Origin: Pseudotamlana haliotis
Lineage (GTDB): Bacteria; Bacteroidota; Bacteroidia; Flavobacteriales; Flavobacteriaceae
Length of the DNA stretch: 64,000 nucleotides
Assembly: GCF_008806375.1 (NCBI RefSeq)
Contig: NZ_WAAT01000050.1
Span: 265,378-329,377 of the forward strand
Direction of reading: 5' to 3'
The stretch's first letter is position 1, and every line of letters starts with the position of its first letter. The translations under genes were made by a program, and so were the position numbers. Shown one piece after another: positions 26,048-34,005 of the stretch. The notes beneath the pieces were generated by a model. That model saw only the letters and a program-made list of their open reading frames with translations. It ran no database searches and had not been told where the DNA came from.

Positions 26048-26359
26048 ATGAAAAACAATTTTTACTTCATTTTAATATTATTATGTTTTGGTTCCGTTGT
26101 TAATGCCCAAAATTCAGAAGCAATCGAAAGTGTTATCTCAAAAGTAGCTATATCGGAGTTGCAACCAGTGCAATATGCGGCAAACCAACTTAAGTCAAGA
26201 AACATCATACTAAAAGATGAATTAAAAATTGAAACCAGTATAGTACGTTTAGAAAGTGATATTAGAATGTATTATAAACGTCAGAAAAAAATTAGCAATA
26301 TTAGCCTTGTGTTTCCTAAAATGAATTTAGAGGCTTTAGCTTATAATATATTAGATTAA
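26048..26359 (+). CDS. Small secreted protein of unknown function
   Basis: This 103-residue protein has a clear signal peptide (MKNNFYFILILLCFGSVVNAQ, cleavage about residue 21). The mature part of about 82 residues is charged and has no cysteines, no repeats and no motif I recognise. It has its own terminator immediately downstream and so forms a monocistronic unit just before ruvX. It is probably periplasmic. Nothing in the context suggests a role. Confidence 0.65.
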   Translation: MKNNFYFILILLCFGSVVNAQNSEAIESVISKVAISELQPVQYAANQLKSRNIILKDELKIETSIVRLESDIRMYYKRQKKISNISLVFPKMNLEALAYNILD

Positions 26360-26385
26360 AAAATATAATTGTATTTATAATTAAA

Positions 26386-26420
26386 GAAAAGGCTGCTCGG
26401 TTGAGTAGCCTTTCTTTTTT
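26386..26420 (+). terminator. Intrinsic terminator
   Basis: An 11-bp stem with one G-T wobble (26388-26398 with 26403-26413), loop GGTT, then a T-run. It ends the small secreted-protein gene and is followed within 5 bp by the ruvX promoter box. Confidence 0.85.
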
Positions 26421-26424
26421 GTAG

Positions 26425-26432
26425 TATTTTTG
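26425..26432 (+). promoter_or_regulatory. -7 box (TATTTTTG) of ruvX
   Basis: Exact TAnnTTTG match 14 bases before the ATG. The -33 position falls inside the terminator of the previous gene. Confidence 0.55.
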
Positions 26433-26446
26433 CAAAAAAGAAAAAT

Positions 26447-26857
26447 ATGGCGCGTATTCTAGCATTAGATTTTGGAACCAAACGAACGGGTGTTGCAGTA
26501 ACCGATACATTACAAATTATTGCTTCAGGGTTAACTACGGTCAATACCAAAGAATTATTGACTTTCCTTAAAGATTACACTCAAAAAGAAGAGGTCGAAC
26601 TTTTTTTGGTGGGTGAGCCTAAGCAAATGGATAATACGGCTTCAGAAAGTGAGGCTTATATTATTCCTTTCCTCTCTAAATTAGAAAAAGCTTTCCCTAA
26701 AATTCCAATAAAACGCGTTGATGAGCGTTTTACTTCAAAAATGGCTTTTCAAACGATGATTGATAGTGGTTTAAGTAAGAAACAACGCCAAAATAAAGCC
26801 CTAATTGATGAAATTAGTGCCACTATTATTTTACAAGATTATCTACATTCTAAATAG
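26447..26857 (+). CDS. ruvX: Putative Holliday junction resolvase (YqgF)
   Basis: This 136-residue RNase H-fold nuclease belongs to the YqgF/RuvX family, implicated in Holliday junction resolution and 16S rRNA 5'-end processing. LALDFGTKRTGVAVTD holds the first catalytic Asp (D8), VGEPKQMDNTASE the middle Glu region, VDERFTS the next acidic residue, and DEISATIILQDYL the last. The length is normal. It is 122 bp before def, each gene with its own -7 box. Confidence 0.93.
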   Translation: MARILALDFGTKRTGVAVTDTLQIIASGLTTVNTKELLTFLKDYTQKEEVELFLVGEPKQMDNTASESEAYIIPFLSKLEKAFPKIPIKRVDERFTSKMAFQTMIDSGLSKKQRQNKALIDEISATIILQDYLHSK

Positions 26858-26949
26858 TTTTGCATGAAATTTCACGTTTAAAAGGACTTTTTTAGAGGCT
26901 TTTTCATGAATAAATCCTGTTAAATGCAAAACATATTTAATAAGAGTTG

Positions 26950-26957
26950 TATTTTTG
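26950..26957 (+). promoter_or_regulatory. -7 box (TATTTTTG) of def
   Basis: Exact TAnnTTTG match 22 bases before the def ATG. Confidence 0.55.
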
Positions 26958-26979
26958 CAAACCTTAATAAAAACACAGT

Positions 26980-27570
26980 ATGATTTTACCTATTGTAGCC
27001 TATGGCGATCCTGTTTTAAAAAAAATAGCGAAAGACATCTCTAAAGATTATCCGAAATTTGATGATCTCCTTGAAAACATGTTTGAAACCATGTATAACG
27101 CTTATGGTGTTGGTTTAGCGGCACCACAAATAGGGCTTCCAATTCGATTATTTATTATTGATACCACACCTTTTTCAGAAGATGAAGATTTATCTGAAGA
27201 AGAACAAAAAGTGTTAAACGGGTTTAGACGTGTGTTTATTAATGCTAAAATTGTTGAAGAAACAGGTGATGAGTGGGCGTTTAATGAAGGCTGTTTGAGT
27301 ATTCCAGATGTTAGGGAAGATGTTTTTAGAAAACCAAACATCGTTATGGAGTATTTAGATGAAAATTTTGAACCTCAAAAAGAAGCTTTTGATGGTTTGG
27401 TCGCTCGTGTTATTCAACATGAATACGATCATATTGATGGTGTTTTATTCACAGATAAGCTATCTAGCTTAAAGAAAAGATTAATAAAAGGAAAGCTGAC
27501 AAATATCTCAAAAGGGAAGATAAATGTAGATTATAGAATGCGCTTCCCTGATCAAAAAAAGAAACGATAA
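26980..27570 (+). CDS. def: Peptide deformylase
   Basis: Deformylase removes the formyl group from the N-terminal methionine of new proteins, using Fe2+ or Zn2+. The 196-residue protein has all three motifs: GVGLAAPQIG, EGCLS (metal-binding Cys) and QHEYDHIDG (the HExxH-type metal site). It begins MILPIVAYGDPVLKK, the usual start of the Bacteroidota form, which carries an acidic insert (SEDEDLSEEEQ) before motif 2. DUF5606 follows 54 bp later. Confidence 0.98.
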   Translation: MILPIVAYGDPVLKKIAKDISKDYPKFDDLLENMFETMYNAYGVGLAAPQIGLPIRLFIIDTTPFSEDEDLSEEEQKVLNGFRRVFINAKIVEETGDEWAFNEGCLSIPDVREDVFRKPNIVMEYLDENFEPQKEAFDGLVARVIQHEYDHIDGVLFTDKLSSLKKRLIKGKLTNISKGKINVDYRMRFPDQKKKR

Positions 27571-27624
27571 TTTTTGCAAAGCATCAATAAACATTTGATA
27601 TTTGCGACCTTTAAAAAGTAAAAT

Positions 27625-28053
27625 ATGAGTTTAGAAAAAGTTATATCAATTTCAGGTAAACCAGGATTGTATAAGTTAATCACCCAAACACGCGGTGGGT
27701 TTGTAGCAGAATCTCTAGTAGATAACAAGCGTATTTCTGTAAGCGTACAGAATAACGTGAGTGTTTTAAGTGAAATTGCTATCTATACCCTAACGGAAGA
27801 AGTGCCATTAGCACAGGTTTTTGAGAGTATTAAGCAGAAAGAAAACGGTGAACAAACTTCGGTAAAACCTAAAGATAGCAAGGATAAACTTGAGGAGTAT
27901 TTCTTCGGAATTTTACCTGAATACGATGAAGATCGTGTTTATGCTAGTGATATTAAGAAAGTGATCCAATGGTATAATTTACTGCAACAGCACAATTTAT
28001 TAGATAATTTAGTTGAAGATGAAGCTGCTGAGTCTACTGAAGAAGAAAAATAA
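27625..28053 (+). CDS. DUF5606 family protein
   Basis: This 142-residue cytosolic protein starts MSLEKVISISGKPGLYKLI, the hallmark of the Bacteroidota DUF5606 family. The first 60 residues look like an SH3-like beta-barrel (GLYKLITQTRGGFVAESL). Residues 75-130 are helical and charged and end in a run of Glu. The family commonly follows def in flavobacteria. No function is known to me. A strong terminator follows directly. Confidence 0.85.
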   Translation: MSLEKVISISGKPGLYKLITQTRGGFVAESLVDNKRISVSVQNNVSVLSEIAIYTLTEEVPLAQVFESIKQKENGEQTSVKPKDSKDKLEEYFFGILPEYDEDRVYASDIKKVIQWYNLLQQHNLLDNLVEDEAAESTEEEK

Positions 28054-28072
28054 TAACAAATTATATTTTTAT

Positions 28073-28101
28073 AAAAAGCCTCCTCATCAGGAGGTTTTTT
28101 T
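28073..28101 (+). terminator. Intrinsic terminator
   Basis: Stem CCTCCT/AGGAGG (28079-28084 with 28089-28094), loop CATC, extended by A/T pairs and ending in seven T. It closes the def-DUF5606 region. Confidence 0.9.
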
Positions 28102-28321
28102 ATGCCTTTTCATTAATTTGTTTTGCTTGATTAGTACCAATTATGATTTAAAAGGAGCACTAAATAATTTGGAATATATTGCATTCATATGAAATACAAA
28201 ATCAAAGCATAGCAGCGCTACGGTTTTATTTTTTATTGAAATATGAGTTTAATAGAAACAAATTATAGAGCTTATTTTAGCTTATAATTGGTATAAAACA
28301 ACATGATTGTAATTAGAACTT

Positions 28322-28888
28322 ATGAAATCAAATTTGAATTTTAAAAATATAATTTTTGTTATCTTCATTGTGGTAATGCTCGTTCCGCAAACGCGCAAGC
28401 CTATTCAAATTTGGCTAAACAAAGGGCTTGCTTTATTTAGTCCGTCAACCATAGACGAAAACGAGCAACAAGTTTTAACCGATTACCATTGGGTGTTGAA
28501 ATCAACTTCAGGAGGGCTTGTTAACTTAGAAAATTATAAAGGCCAAGTGATTTTAGTTAATTTTTGGGCCACTTGGTGTCCGCCATGTATTGCTGAAATG
28601 CCTAGTATGCAAGCTTTATATAAGGATTATAAAGACAAAGTAACGTTTGTGTTTGTCTCTAATGAATCACCAGCCGACGTTCAGAAATTTTTAAATGAAA
28701 AAGGATACACTTTTGAAAGCTATAGGCCAACAACAGCAAGTCCAGAAGTTTTTGACGTGACAAGTATTCCTAGAACCTTTTTAATAGATAAATCTGGGCA
28801 TGTGATTATTGATAAAACTGGAGCAGCCAATTGGAGTAGTAAGGAGGTTAGAAAAACTCTAGATGAAATATTAGGGGAGGAAATTTAA
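28322..28888 (+). CDS. TlpA-type thioredoxin-like protein
   Basis: This 188-residue membrane-anchored redoxin has one N-terminal helix (residues 9-23) that holds it in the inner membrane with the rest in the periplasm. The thioredoxin fold starts near 55. The active site is WCPPC with C86 and C89, and IPRTFLIDKSG carries the cis-proline. TlpA/ResA proteins reduce disulfides during cytochrome c maturation or respond to oxidants. The gene stands alone between a terminator and the tRNA gene. Confidence 0.88.
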   Translation: MKSNLNFKNIIFVIFIVVMLVPQTRKPIQIWLNKGLALFSPSTIDENEQQVLTDYHWVLKSTSGGLVNLENYKGQVILVNFWATWCPPCIAEMPSMQALYKDYKDKVTFVFVSNESPADVQKFLNEKGYTFESYRPTTASPEVFDVTSIPRTFLIDKSGHVIIDKTGAANWSSKEVRKTLDEILGEEI

Positions 28889-28903
28889 GGAGATAAATTA
28901 AAG

Positions 28904-28988
28904 TGCGCACGAGAAGATTCGAACTTCCACATCCTAAACGGATACTGGCCCCTCAAGCCAGCGCGTCTACCAATTCCGCCACGTGCGC
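28904..28988 (-). tRNA. tRNA-Leu (anticodon GAG)
   Basis: An 85-base tRNA on the minus strand. The seven-base acceptor stem is GCGCACG paired with CGTGCGC, with discriminator A. The D-loop has GGTAGAC, and the anticodon arm CTGGC-TTGAGGG-GCCAG gives GAG, which reads CUC/CUU leucine codons. The long variable arm is typical of tRNA-Leu, and GTTCGAATC forms the T-loop. CCA is not encoded (the next bases are CTT). Confidence 0.97.
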
Positions 28989-29115
28989 TTAATTTAGTCC
29001 GCAAATATACAGAAGTTTTGAATGTTTGTTCTTATTGTTTTTAATTTTTTGTAGAATTTTGATTGAAATATATCTTTTAGATTTATCAGACTTTTATTTT
29101 TATGAGTCAGCCATG

Positions 29116-29130
29116 TTCTCGACTGCTCGA
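29116..29130. repeat. Copy of the dispersed intergenic repeat
   Basis: TTCTCGACTGCTCGA is a slightly shortened copy of the motif clustered at 15595-15713. It lies in the otherwise empty spacer (28989-29229) between the tRNA and the next terminator; I see nothing else there. Confidence 0.45.
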
Positions 29131-29229
29131 TCATCGAAAATTTTCTAGACACAAATTACAATGATTTCTACTGATTTTCACCTAGTTCATTTTGCAACTC
29201 AGCGGCTTTGTGAGAAATTTTTTCTTTTC

Positions 29230-29278
29230 ATAAAAAAGGCTAAACAATTAGAGGTTTTCTATTTGTTTAGCCTTTTAC
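29230..29278 (-). terminator. Intrinsic terminator (minus strand)
   Basis: The 10-bp arms GGCTAAACAA (29238-29247) and TTGTTTAGCC (29263-29272) pair perfectly, followed on the minus strand by a T-run. It ends the coiled-coil membrane protein gene. Confidence 0.85.
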
Positions 29279-29308
29279 AGTTTATTAAGAAACTTGCTTT
29301 CTAAATAC

Positions 29309-29911
29309 TTATTTATGTTTGTTTAACTCATCTTGCAATTGACGACGCACTTTTTGCTCGCGCTCTAAGGCCGAACGACGGTGTTCTTCAAATTCTTCTT
29401 CAATTTCAGATAAATTGTGCTTGGCTTCTTTGGTTACTGCATTACTGTTATTGTACTTGTAAATGAAGAAAAGTAAAAGTGCTAAAAGCGCTCCAATGAT
29501 AGACCACATGAGTATATTGTAGTTTGACTTTCCTAGTTGTAAACCAAACAAAGACATGTTGTCTTTTTCAAGGTTGGTTTGATCTAAATCAATTTGGGTG
29601 CTGTTTAATTTTTCTTTTAGACCTGAAATTTCTTGTTCTTGATTACTCACTACATTTTGAGTGGCCACTAAATCCTTTCTAACGGCACTTAAAGAATCTA
29701 AAGTGTGAGACTTTAAGGTGTATAGCCAAGCTTTTTTTACAACTTTATAATCTTGGTATTTGTTTGATTTCTGAATAATATATTCAAATTGACTGTCAAT
29801 TGTTCCGCTGTTTAAGGATAATTTATCATCGTCATCATTTGATTGGGAGAAAGATTGGCTTGCTAATAGGCAGGTGAAAATGATTAAAACTGATGATTTG
29901 AAAAGTTTCAT
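29309..29911 (-). CDS. Coiled-coil membrane protein
   Basis: I start at the ATG giving MKLFKSSVLIIFTCLLASQSFSQ, a good signal peptide (200 residues); two ATGs lie further upstream. The periplasmic part is helical, with a coiled coil (SLSAVRKDLVATQNVVSNQEQEISGLKEK and on). A single membrane helix (MWSIIGALLALLLFFIYKY) follows, then a cytosolic Glu/Arg-rich coiled tail ending QLQDELNKHK. Close homologues in flavobacteria are, from memory, mislabelled tRNA (guanine-N1)-methyltransferase, but no methyltransferase motif is present. It may be a structural or scaffolding membrane protein; the function is unknown. Confidence 0.75.
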   Translation of the reverse strand: MKLFKSSVLIIFTCLLASQSFSQSNDDDDKLSLNSGTIDSQFEYIIQKSNKYQDYKVVKKAWLYTLKSHTLDSLSAVRKDLVATQNVVSNQEQEISGLKEKLNSTQIDLDQTNLEKDNMSLFGLQLGKSNYNILMWSIIGALLALLLFFIYKYNNSNAVTKEAKHNLSEIEEEFEEHRRSALEREQKVRRQLQDELNKHK

Positions 29912-29986
29912 TTGTGGCATGTTGTTTAGTAATTTTTCTAATTTTTGCAATTTATAAAATAATGTTTACTAATAAATAGTAAATAC

Positions 29987-30011
29987 TTAAAAAGCCTCAA
30001 CAAGTGAGGCT
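29987..30011 (-). terminator. Intrinsic terminator of the GAPDH gene
   Basis: Perfect 7-bp stem (AGCCTCA at 30005-30011 with 29993-29999 on the minus strand) and a short T-run, 42 bp after the gap stop codon. Confidence 0.7.
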
Positions 30012-30052
30012 GGTATAAATACGAGTTAAAACTTAATTTAGATTATAATCTT

Positions 30053-31501
30053 TTAATAATATGTATAACGTCTTACCTTGGCAATATATTTTGCAAGTCT
30101 AACAACTTGATGGCTATATCCATATTCATTGTCGTACCATATATACAGGATGATGTTTTTACCATCTTTTCTAACAATGCTGGCTTTACTATCAAAAATA
30201 GCTGGGGCCGAACAACCTACAATATCGCTTGACACGAGTTCATCGCTTAGTTCGTATTTTATTTGTTCTACCAAATCACCTTCAAGGGCATATTTTTTAA
30301 TAATGCTATTGACATCATCTACGGTAGTTTGAGTTTCAATTTCTAAATTTAATATCGCTAAAGAACCATTAGGTACTGGTACTCGAATGGCATTAGAGGT
30401 AAGTTTTCCTTCTAAGCTAGGAAGCGCTTTCGCGACGGCACTTCCTGCACCAGTTTCTGTAATGACCATGTTTAAGGCTGCTGCGCGTCCGCGACGGTAC
30501 TTTTTATGGAAATTATCAACAAGGTTTTGGTCGTTAGTATAAGCATGAATGGTTTCCAGATGTCCGCTTTTTACGCTAAAAGAGTCTTCAATAACTTTTA
30601 AAATAGGGGTGATAGCATTCGTGGTGCATGAGGCAGCTGAAAAGATATCGATTTCATCGGGATTATAGTCTTTATGGTTGACGCCATGAACAATATTAGG
30701 AACTTCTTTTCCTGGAGCGGTGAGTAGTACCTTATGAATGCCTTTAGATTGAAGGTGTTTACTTAAAGCTGTTTTATCTCTAAAGGCGCCGGTGTTGTCA
30801 ATAACTAAGGCGTTGTTGATATGGTATTTTGTATAATCGATGGTGTCTGGTGAATCGGCAGAAATAATATGTACGGTCGTTCCATTGATGATAAGGGCTT
30901 CGTTTTGTACATCAACAGAAACGGTTCCAGGAAAATCACCATGAACCGAATCATTACGTAACATGGCGGCACGTTTTTCAAGTATTTTAGCATCTATAGT
31001 GCCTCGAGTAACAATGGCTCTTAAGCGCAACTGACTTCCTTTACCTGTGCGCAGCATGAGTTCACGAGCTACAAGACGACCAATGCGACCAAAACCGTAT
31101 AAAACGACATCTTTAGGTTTTATATTTCCGTTTTTATGAGCATCTTTCAGTTTGCCTAACACAAACGATTTAGCACTAGTAGATGCATCGGCTTCCATAT
31201 GAAATTCATAGGTGAGTTTACCAATATCAAGTTTCGCTGGTGGAACGTCTAAAGCGTTAATAGCTTCAGCTATTTCTACGGTGTCAAAAATAGCTATGGG
31301 TTTTTGAACAAATTTTCCAGCGTACTCATGAAGGCTTAAAATTTGACTTACATTTCGGTCTATCAATTGGTTTCTAAAAAGGACCAATTCAATAGATTTA
31401 TCATACCATAGGTCGCTTACAATTTTAATAAAGGCAACGGTGGCTTTTCTGCGATCGGCTTGGAATGCTAATTCCTTCTCGTAATTTTTATTCGTAGTCA
31501 T
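30053..31501 (-). CDS. gap: Glyceraldehyde-3-phosphate dehydrogenase, long form
   Basis: GAPDH interconverts glyceraldehyde-3-phosphate and 1,3-bisphosphoglycerate with NAD(P). The core is clear: the Rossmann motif GFGRIGR at 136-142, the catalytic cysteine C292 in SAASCTTNAI, TETGAGSAVAKALPSLEGKLTS, and YDNEYGYSHQV near the C-terminus. At 482 residues it carries about 130 extra residues before the NAD motif, compared with about 335 in classic GAPDH. This long version is known in Bacteroidota and may be a second isozyme with a gluconeogenic or NADP role; that is inference. Its leader contains an inverted repeat that could hide the start codon. Confidence 0.93.
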   Translation of the reverse strand: MTTNKNYEKELAFQADRRKATVAFIKIVSDLWYDKSIELVLFRNQLIDRNVSQILSLHEYAGKFVQKPIAIFDTVEIAEAINALDVPPAKLDIGKLTYEFHMEADASTSAKSFVLGKLKDAHKNGNIKPKDVVLYGFGRIGRLVARELMLRTGKGSQLRLRAIVTRGTIDAKILEKRAAMLRNDSVHGDFPGTVSVDVQNEALIINGTTVHIISADSPDTIDYTKYHINNALVIDNTGAFRDKTALSKHLQSKGIHKVLLTAPGKEVPNIVHGVNHKDYNPDEIDIFSAASCTTNAITPILKVIEDSFSVKSGHLETIHAYTNDQNLVDNFHKKYRRGRAAALNMVITETGAGSAVAKALPSLEGKLTSNAIRVPVPNGSLAILNLEIETQTTVDDVNSIIKKYALEGDLVEQIKYELSDELVSSDIVGCSAPAIFDSKASIVRKDGKNIILYIWYDNEYGYSHQVVRLAKYIAKVRRYTYY

Positions 31502-31569
31502 ACCTTAAAAGTTGTTTAGTTGGGTATTAGAAAACCACAATTTGAGTGGTTTCCTTAAAAAGGTATGAC
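31497..31569 (-). promoter_or_regulatory. Structured leader of the gap mRNA
   Basis: A perfect 10-bp inverted repeat pairs 31497-31506, which contains the gap start codon, with 31560-31569. Inside it sits a second 7-bp stem (31532-31538 with 31546-31552). A transcript starting near 31570 could fold so that AAGGTATG, the start region, is double-stranded. This would allow control of translation by a ligand, a protein or temperature. Confidence 0.5.
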
Positions 31570-31614
31570 AAAAAAATAACCCTTCAAAATTTAGTCGATT
31601 ATGAAGGGTTATTT
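31569..31614 (-). terminator. Intrinsic terminator of the HtrA gene
   Basis: On the minus strand AATAACCCTTCA pairs with TGAAGGGTTATT and is followed by seven T. It ends htrA just before the gap leader starts; the T-run also resembles part of a -7 box for gap. Confidence 0.85.
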
Positions 31615-31633
31615 GCTTTATAGCGTAAATATT

Positions 31634-33037
31634 TTATCTGAAATTAAAACGTTCACGCTCACCATTGGTGTTTATGAGCTCGATACGTAAGGACTCATAA
31701 GGCGATCTTTGTTTTAAAATTCTTTGAACATCCTCAATGGTGTTCACTGTTATATCATTAATAGTGGTGATGATACTACCTTCAGAAATACCGTTGTTTT
31801 TCCAGTAATTGGCATATTCTTCATCTAATTGAATGATTTTAACCCCATTTTTTAAGTTGAAGGGTTTCAAATCTGATTTAGAAGTATTTTTAAGGCGCCC
31901 TACTAAAGGCATATTATAAGTGTCGTTTTTAGCCAAAGTTACAGCAACTCTTTCCGTAGAACCATCTCTTAAAAGTTTTAAATGCACGATATCACCCGGA
32001 CGTTTAGCGCTTAAATGTCCTGTTAAATCTGAAAATTTTGAAACTTTAATATGGTCAATTTCCTTGATGATATCACCTTTTTGAAGTCCAGCATTATCAG
32101 CTCCAGAACCTTCAACCACACCATCAATATAAACACCTTCGGTTTCTTCGATACCAATTTTTCCAGCCACTTCACTATTTAAAGCGCCGCCTTGAATCCC
32201 TAAAATACCGTTTTGAACATTGCCGTATTCAAGAATATCTTCAATAACTTTTCTTGCAATATTACTAGGTACAGCAAAAGAGTAGCCAATATAAGAACCT
32301 GTTTGTGATGAAATAGCTGTGTTAATACCAACCAATTCACCGTTAGTATTTACCAGTGCACCACCAGAATTCCCAGGATTTACGGCAGCATCGGTTTGAA
32401 TGAAAGATTGCGTGCTTGCACCAGAAAGATCTCTAGATTTTGCACTCACAATTCCAGCGGTTACCGTTGATGTTAAATTAAAAGGATTACCTACGGCTAA
32501 AACCCAATCACCAATTTTCACATTATCTGAATCAGCAAATGTCACAAAAGGTAGTACTTCTTCAGCGTCAATTTTTAATAGGGCAATGTCGTTTTTAGAA
32601 TCGGCGCCTACCAATTCTGCAGTATAAGTTTTGTTATTATTCATGGTTACAGAAAGCTCTTGAGCGTTCTTAATCACGTGGTTGTTGGTAATAATATAAC
32701 CATCAGCATTAATAATAACGCCCGAGCCAGTACCTACTTGGGTGCGTGGTGTGCTTCTTCCGTAGAAAAAATCTTGGAAAGTCATTTGTCCAGAACTTAA
32801 GGTCACGTTTTTAACGTGAACTACTGCATTAACGGTGTTTTCCGCGGCATGCGTGAGATTAGGAACCACATAGGCATCATAAGTATTATTAACTTTTGTG
32901 GTAGGAATAGAAACGGGTTGAGTTTGGGTCGTTGTTACTAAATCTGAAGGGGTATCTTCTACGAAAATTTTGTAAGCGCTCAAGGTAAAAACACCACCTA
33001 AAGCCGAAACGAGTACCATTGATAAAATCTTCTTCAT
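31634..33037 (-). CDS. Periplasmic serine protease Do (DegP/HtrA)
   Basis: HtrA proteases degrade or refold damaged envelope proteins. The 467-residue protein has an N-terminal signal anchor (residues 4-23). The trypsin-like domain carries catalytic triad residues H120 (ITNNHV), D150 (NDIALLK) and S224 (PGNSGGAL). A PDZ domain lies at about 285-370, and a second, shorter PDZ-like region at 385-467 ends in NFR. The gene is monocistronic with its own terminator. Regulation by envelope stress is usual for the family, but no operator is visible. Confidence 0.95.
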   Translation of the reverse strand: MKKILSMVLVSALGGVFTLSAYKIFVEDTPSDLVTTTQTQPVSIPTTKVNNTYDAYVVPNLTHAAENTVNAVVHVKNVTLSSGQMTFQDFFYGRSTPRTQVGTGSGVIINADGYIITNNHVIKNAQELSVTMNNNKTYTAELVGADSKNDIALLKIDAEEVLPFVTFADSDNVKIGDWVLAVGNPFNLTSTVTAGIVSAKSRDLSGASTQSFIQTDAAVNPGNSGGALVNTNGELVGINTAISSQTGSYIGYSFAVPSNIARKVIEDILEYGNVQNGILGIQGGALNSEVAGKIGIEETEGVYIDGVVEGSGADNAGLQKGDIIKEIDHIKVSKFSDLTGHLSAKRPGDIVHLKLLRDGSTERVAVTLAKNDTYNMPLVGRLKNTSKSDLKPFNLKNGVKIIQLDEEYANYWKNNGISEGSIITTINDITVNTIEDVQRILKQRSPYESLRIELINTNGERERFNFR

Positions 33038-33214
33038 AATTTCGTTTAAGTATTATTTTAAATTTATTTGTTAATGTAAAGTTTTTGACTTTCAGTTCGT
33101 TTCGTGTATGTAACGAAAAAGAAAACCATTAATTTTGATTAAAATTAATTATTTAATGAATTTTGAATTCAACTTTAACTGCGATTTAACAATCAAAAAA
33201 ACCGTATAAAATCA

Positions 33215-33222
33215 TATCTTTG
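33215..33222 (+). promoter_or_regulatory. -7 box (TATCTTTG) of dapF
   Basis: Exact TAnnTTTG match ending nine bases before the dapF ATG. The leader should be only about five bases. The alternative TTG start at 33220 lies within this box and is therefore unlikely. Confidence 0.6.
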
Positions 33223-33231
33223 CGGCCTATT

Positions 33232-34005
33232 ATGCAACAGACTTTTTATAAATACCAAGGAACAGGAAACGATTTTGTGATGATTGATAATCGTCAACAA
33301 ACATTCGACAAAAATAATACCAAACAGGTGGCTTTTTTATGTGACCGACGTTTTGGCATAGGGGCAGACGGACTTATTTTATTAGAAAATCATCCCGATT
33401 ATGACTTTAAAATGGTCTATTACAATGCCGACGGCAATGAAAGTACCATGTGTGGTAATGGCGGACGATGTTTAGTGGCTTTTGCTAAACAAATGGGGGT
33501 AATTACGGATAAAGCCATTTTTGAAGCCATTGATGGTTTACATCATGCTACGATTGAAAATGGTATCGTGCATTTACAAATGCTAGATGTTGATGTGGTT
33601 GAAAAATACGAAAACCATGTGTTTTTAAATACAGGTTCTCCTCACCATGTGCAGTTTGAATCGCAAATTGAAGATTTTGATATTAAAACTAAAGGGGCTG
33701 GTATTCGTTACGGTGCACCTTATAATGAAGCGGGTACAAATGTGAATTTTGTTCAAAAAGTTTCAGATGCAGTTTTTAGAGTAAGAACTTATGAGCGCGG
33801 TGTTGAAGACGAAACCTTATCTTGCGGAACTGGAGTAACAGCTGTGGCTATAGCGATGCATGCCACTGGTGAAACTCAGGATAATCATGTGACTTTAAAT
33901 GTTGAAGGCGGTAAACTTGAGGTGCGTTTTAATGCTGAAAATGGCGTTTACAATGATGTTTGGTTAATAGGACCGGCAACTTATGTTTTTGAAGGAACAA
34001 TATGA
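33232..34005 (+). CDS. dapF: Diaminopimelate epimerase
   Basis: DapF converts LL- to meso-diaminopimelate, the direct precursor for lysine and peptidoglycan, using two cysteines. With the ATG start (MQQTFYKYQGTGNDF) it has 257 residues. C74 lies in ADGNESTMCGNGGRC and C198 in LSCGTG; both are present. NEAGTNVNFV is another conserved block. Its stop codon overlaps the start of the acetyltransferase gene (ATGA), and mltG follows, giving a three-gene envelope operon. Confidence 0.97.
   Translation: MQQTFYKYQGTGNDFVMIDNRQQTFDKNNTKQVAFLCDRRFGIGADGLILLENHPDYDFKMVYYNADGNESTMCGNGGRCLVAFAKQMGVITDKAIFEAIDGLHHATIENGIVHLQMLDVDVVEKYENHVFLNTGSPHHVQFESQIEDFDIKTKGAGIRYGAPYNEAGTNVNFVQKVSDAVFRVRTYERGVEDETLSCGTGVTAVAIAMHATGETQDNHVTLNVEGGKLEVRFNAENGVYNDVWLIGPATYVFEGTI

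Noticed and set aside
29309-29911. tRNA (guanine-N1)-methyltransferase
   Set aside because: A common label for this flavobacterial family, but the sequence is a signal peptide, coiled coil and one membrane helix with no SAM-binding motif.
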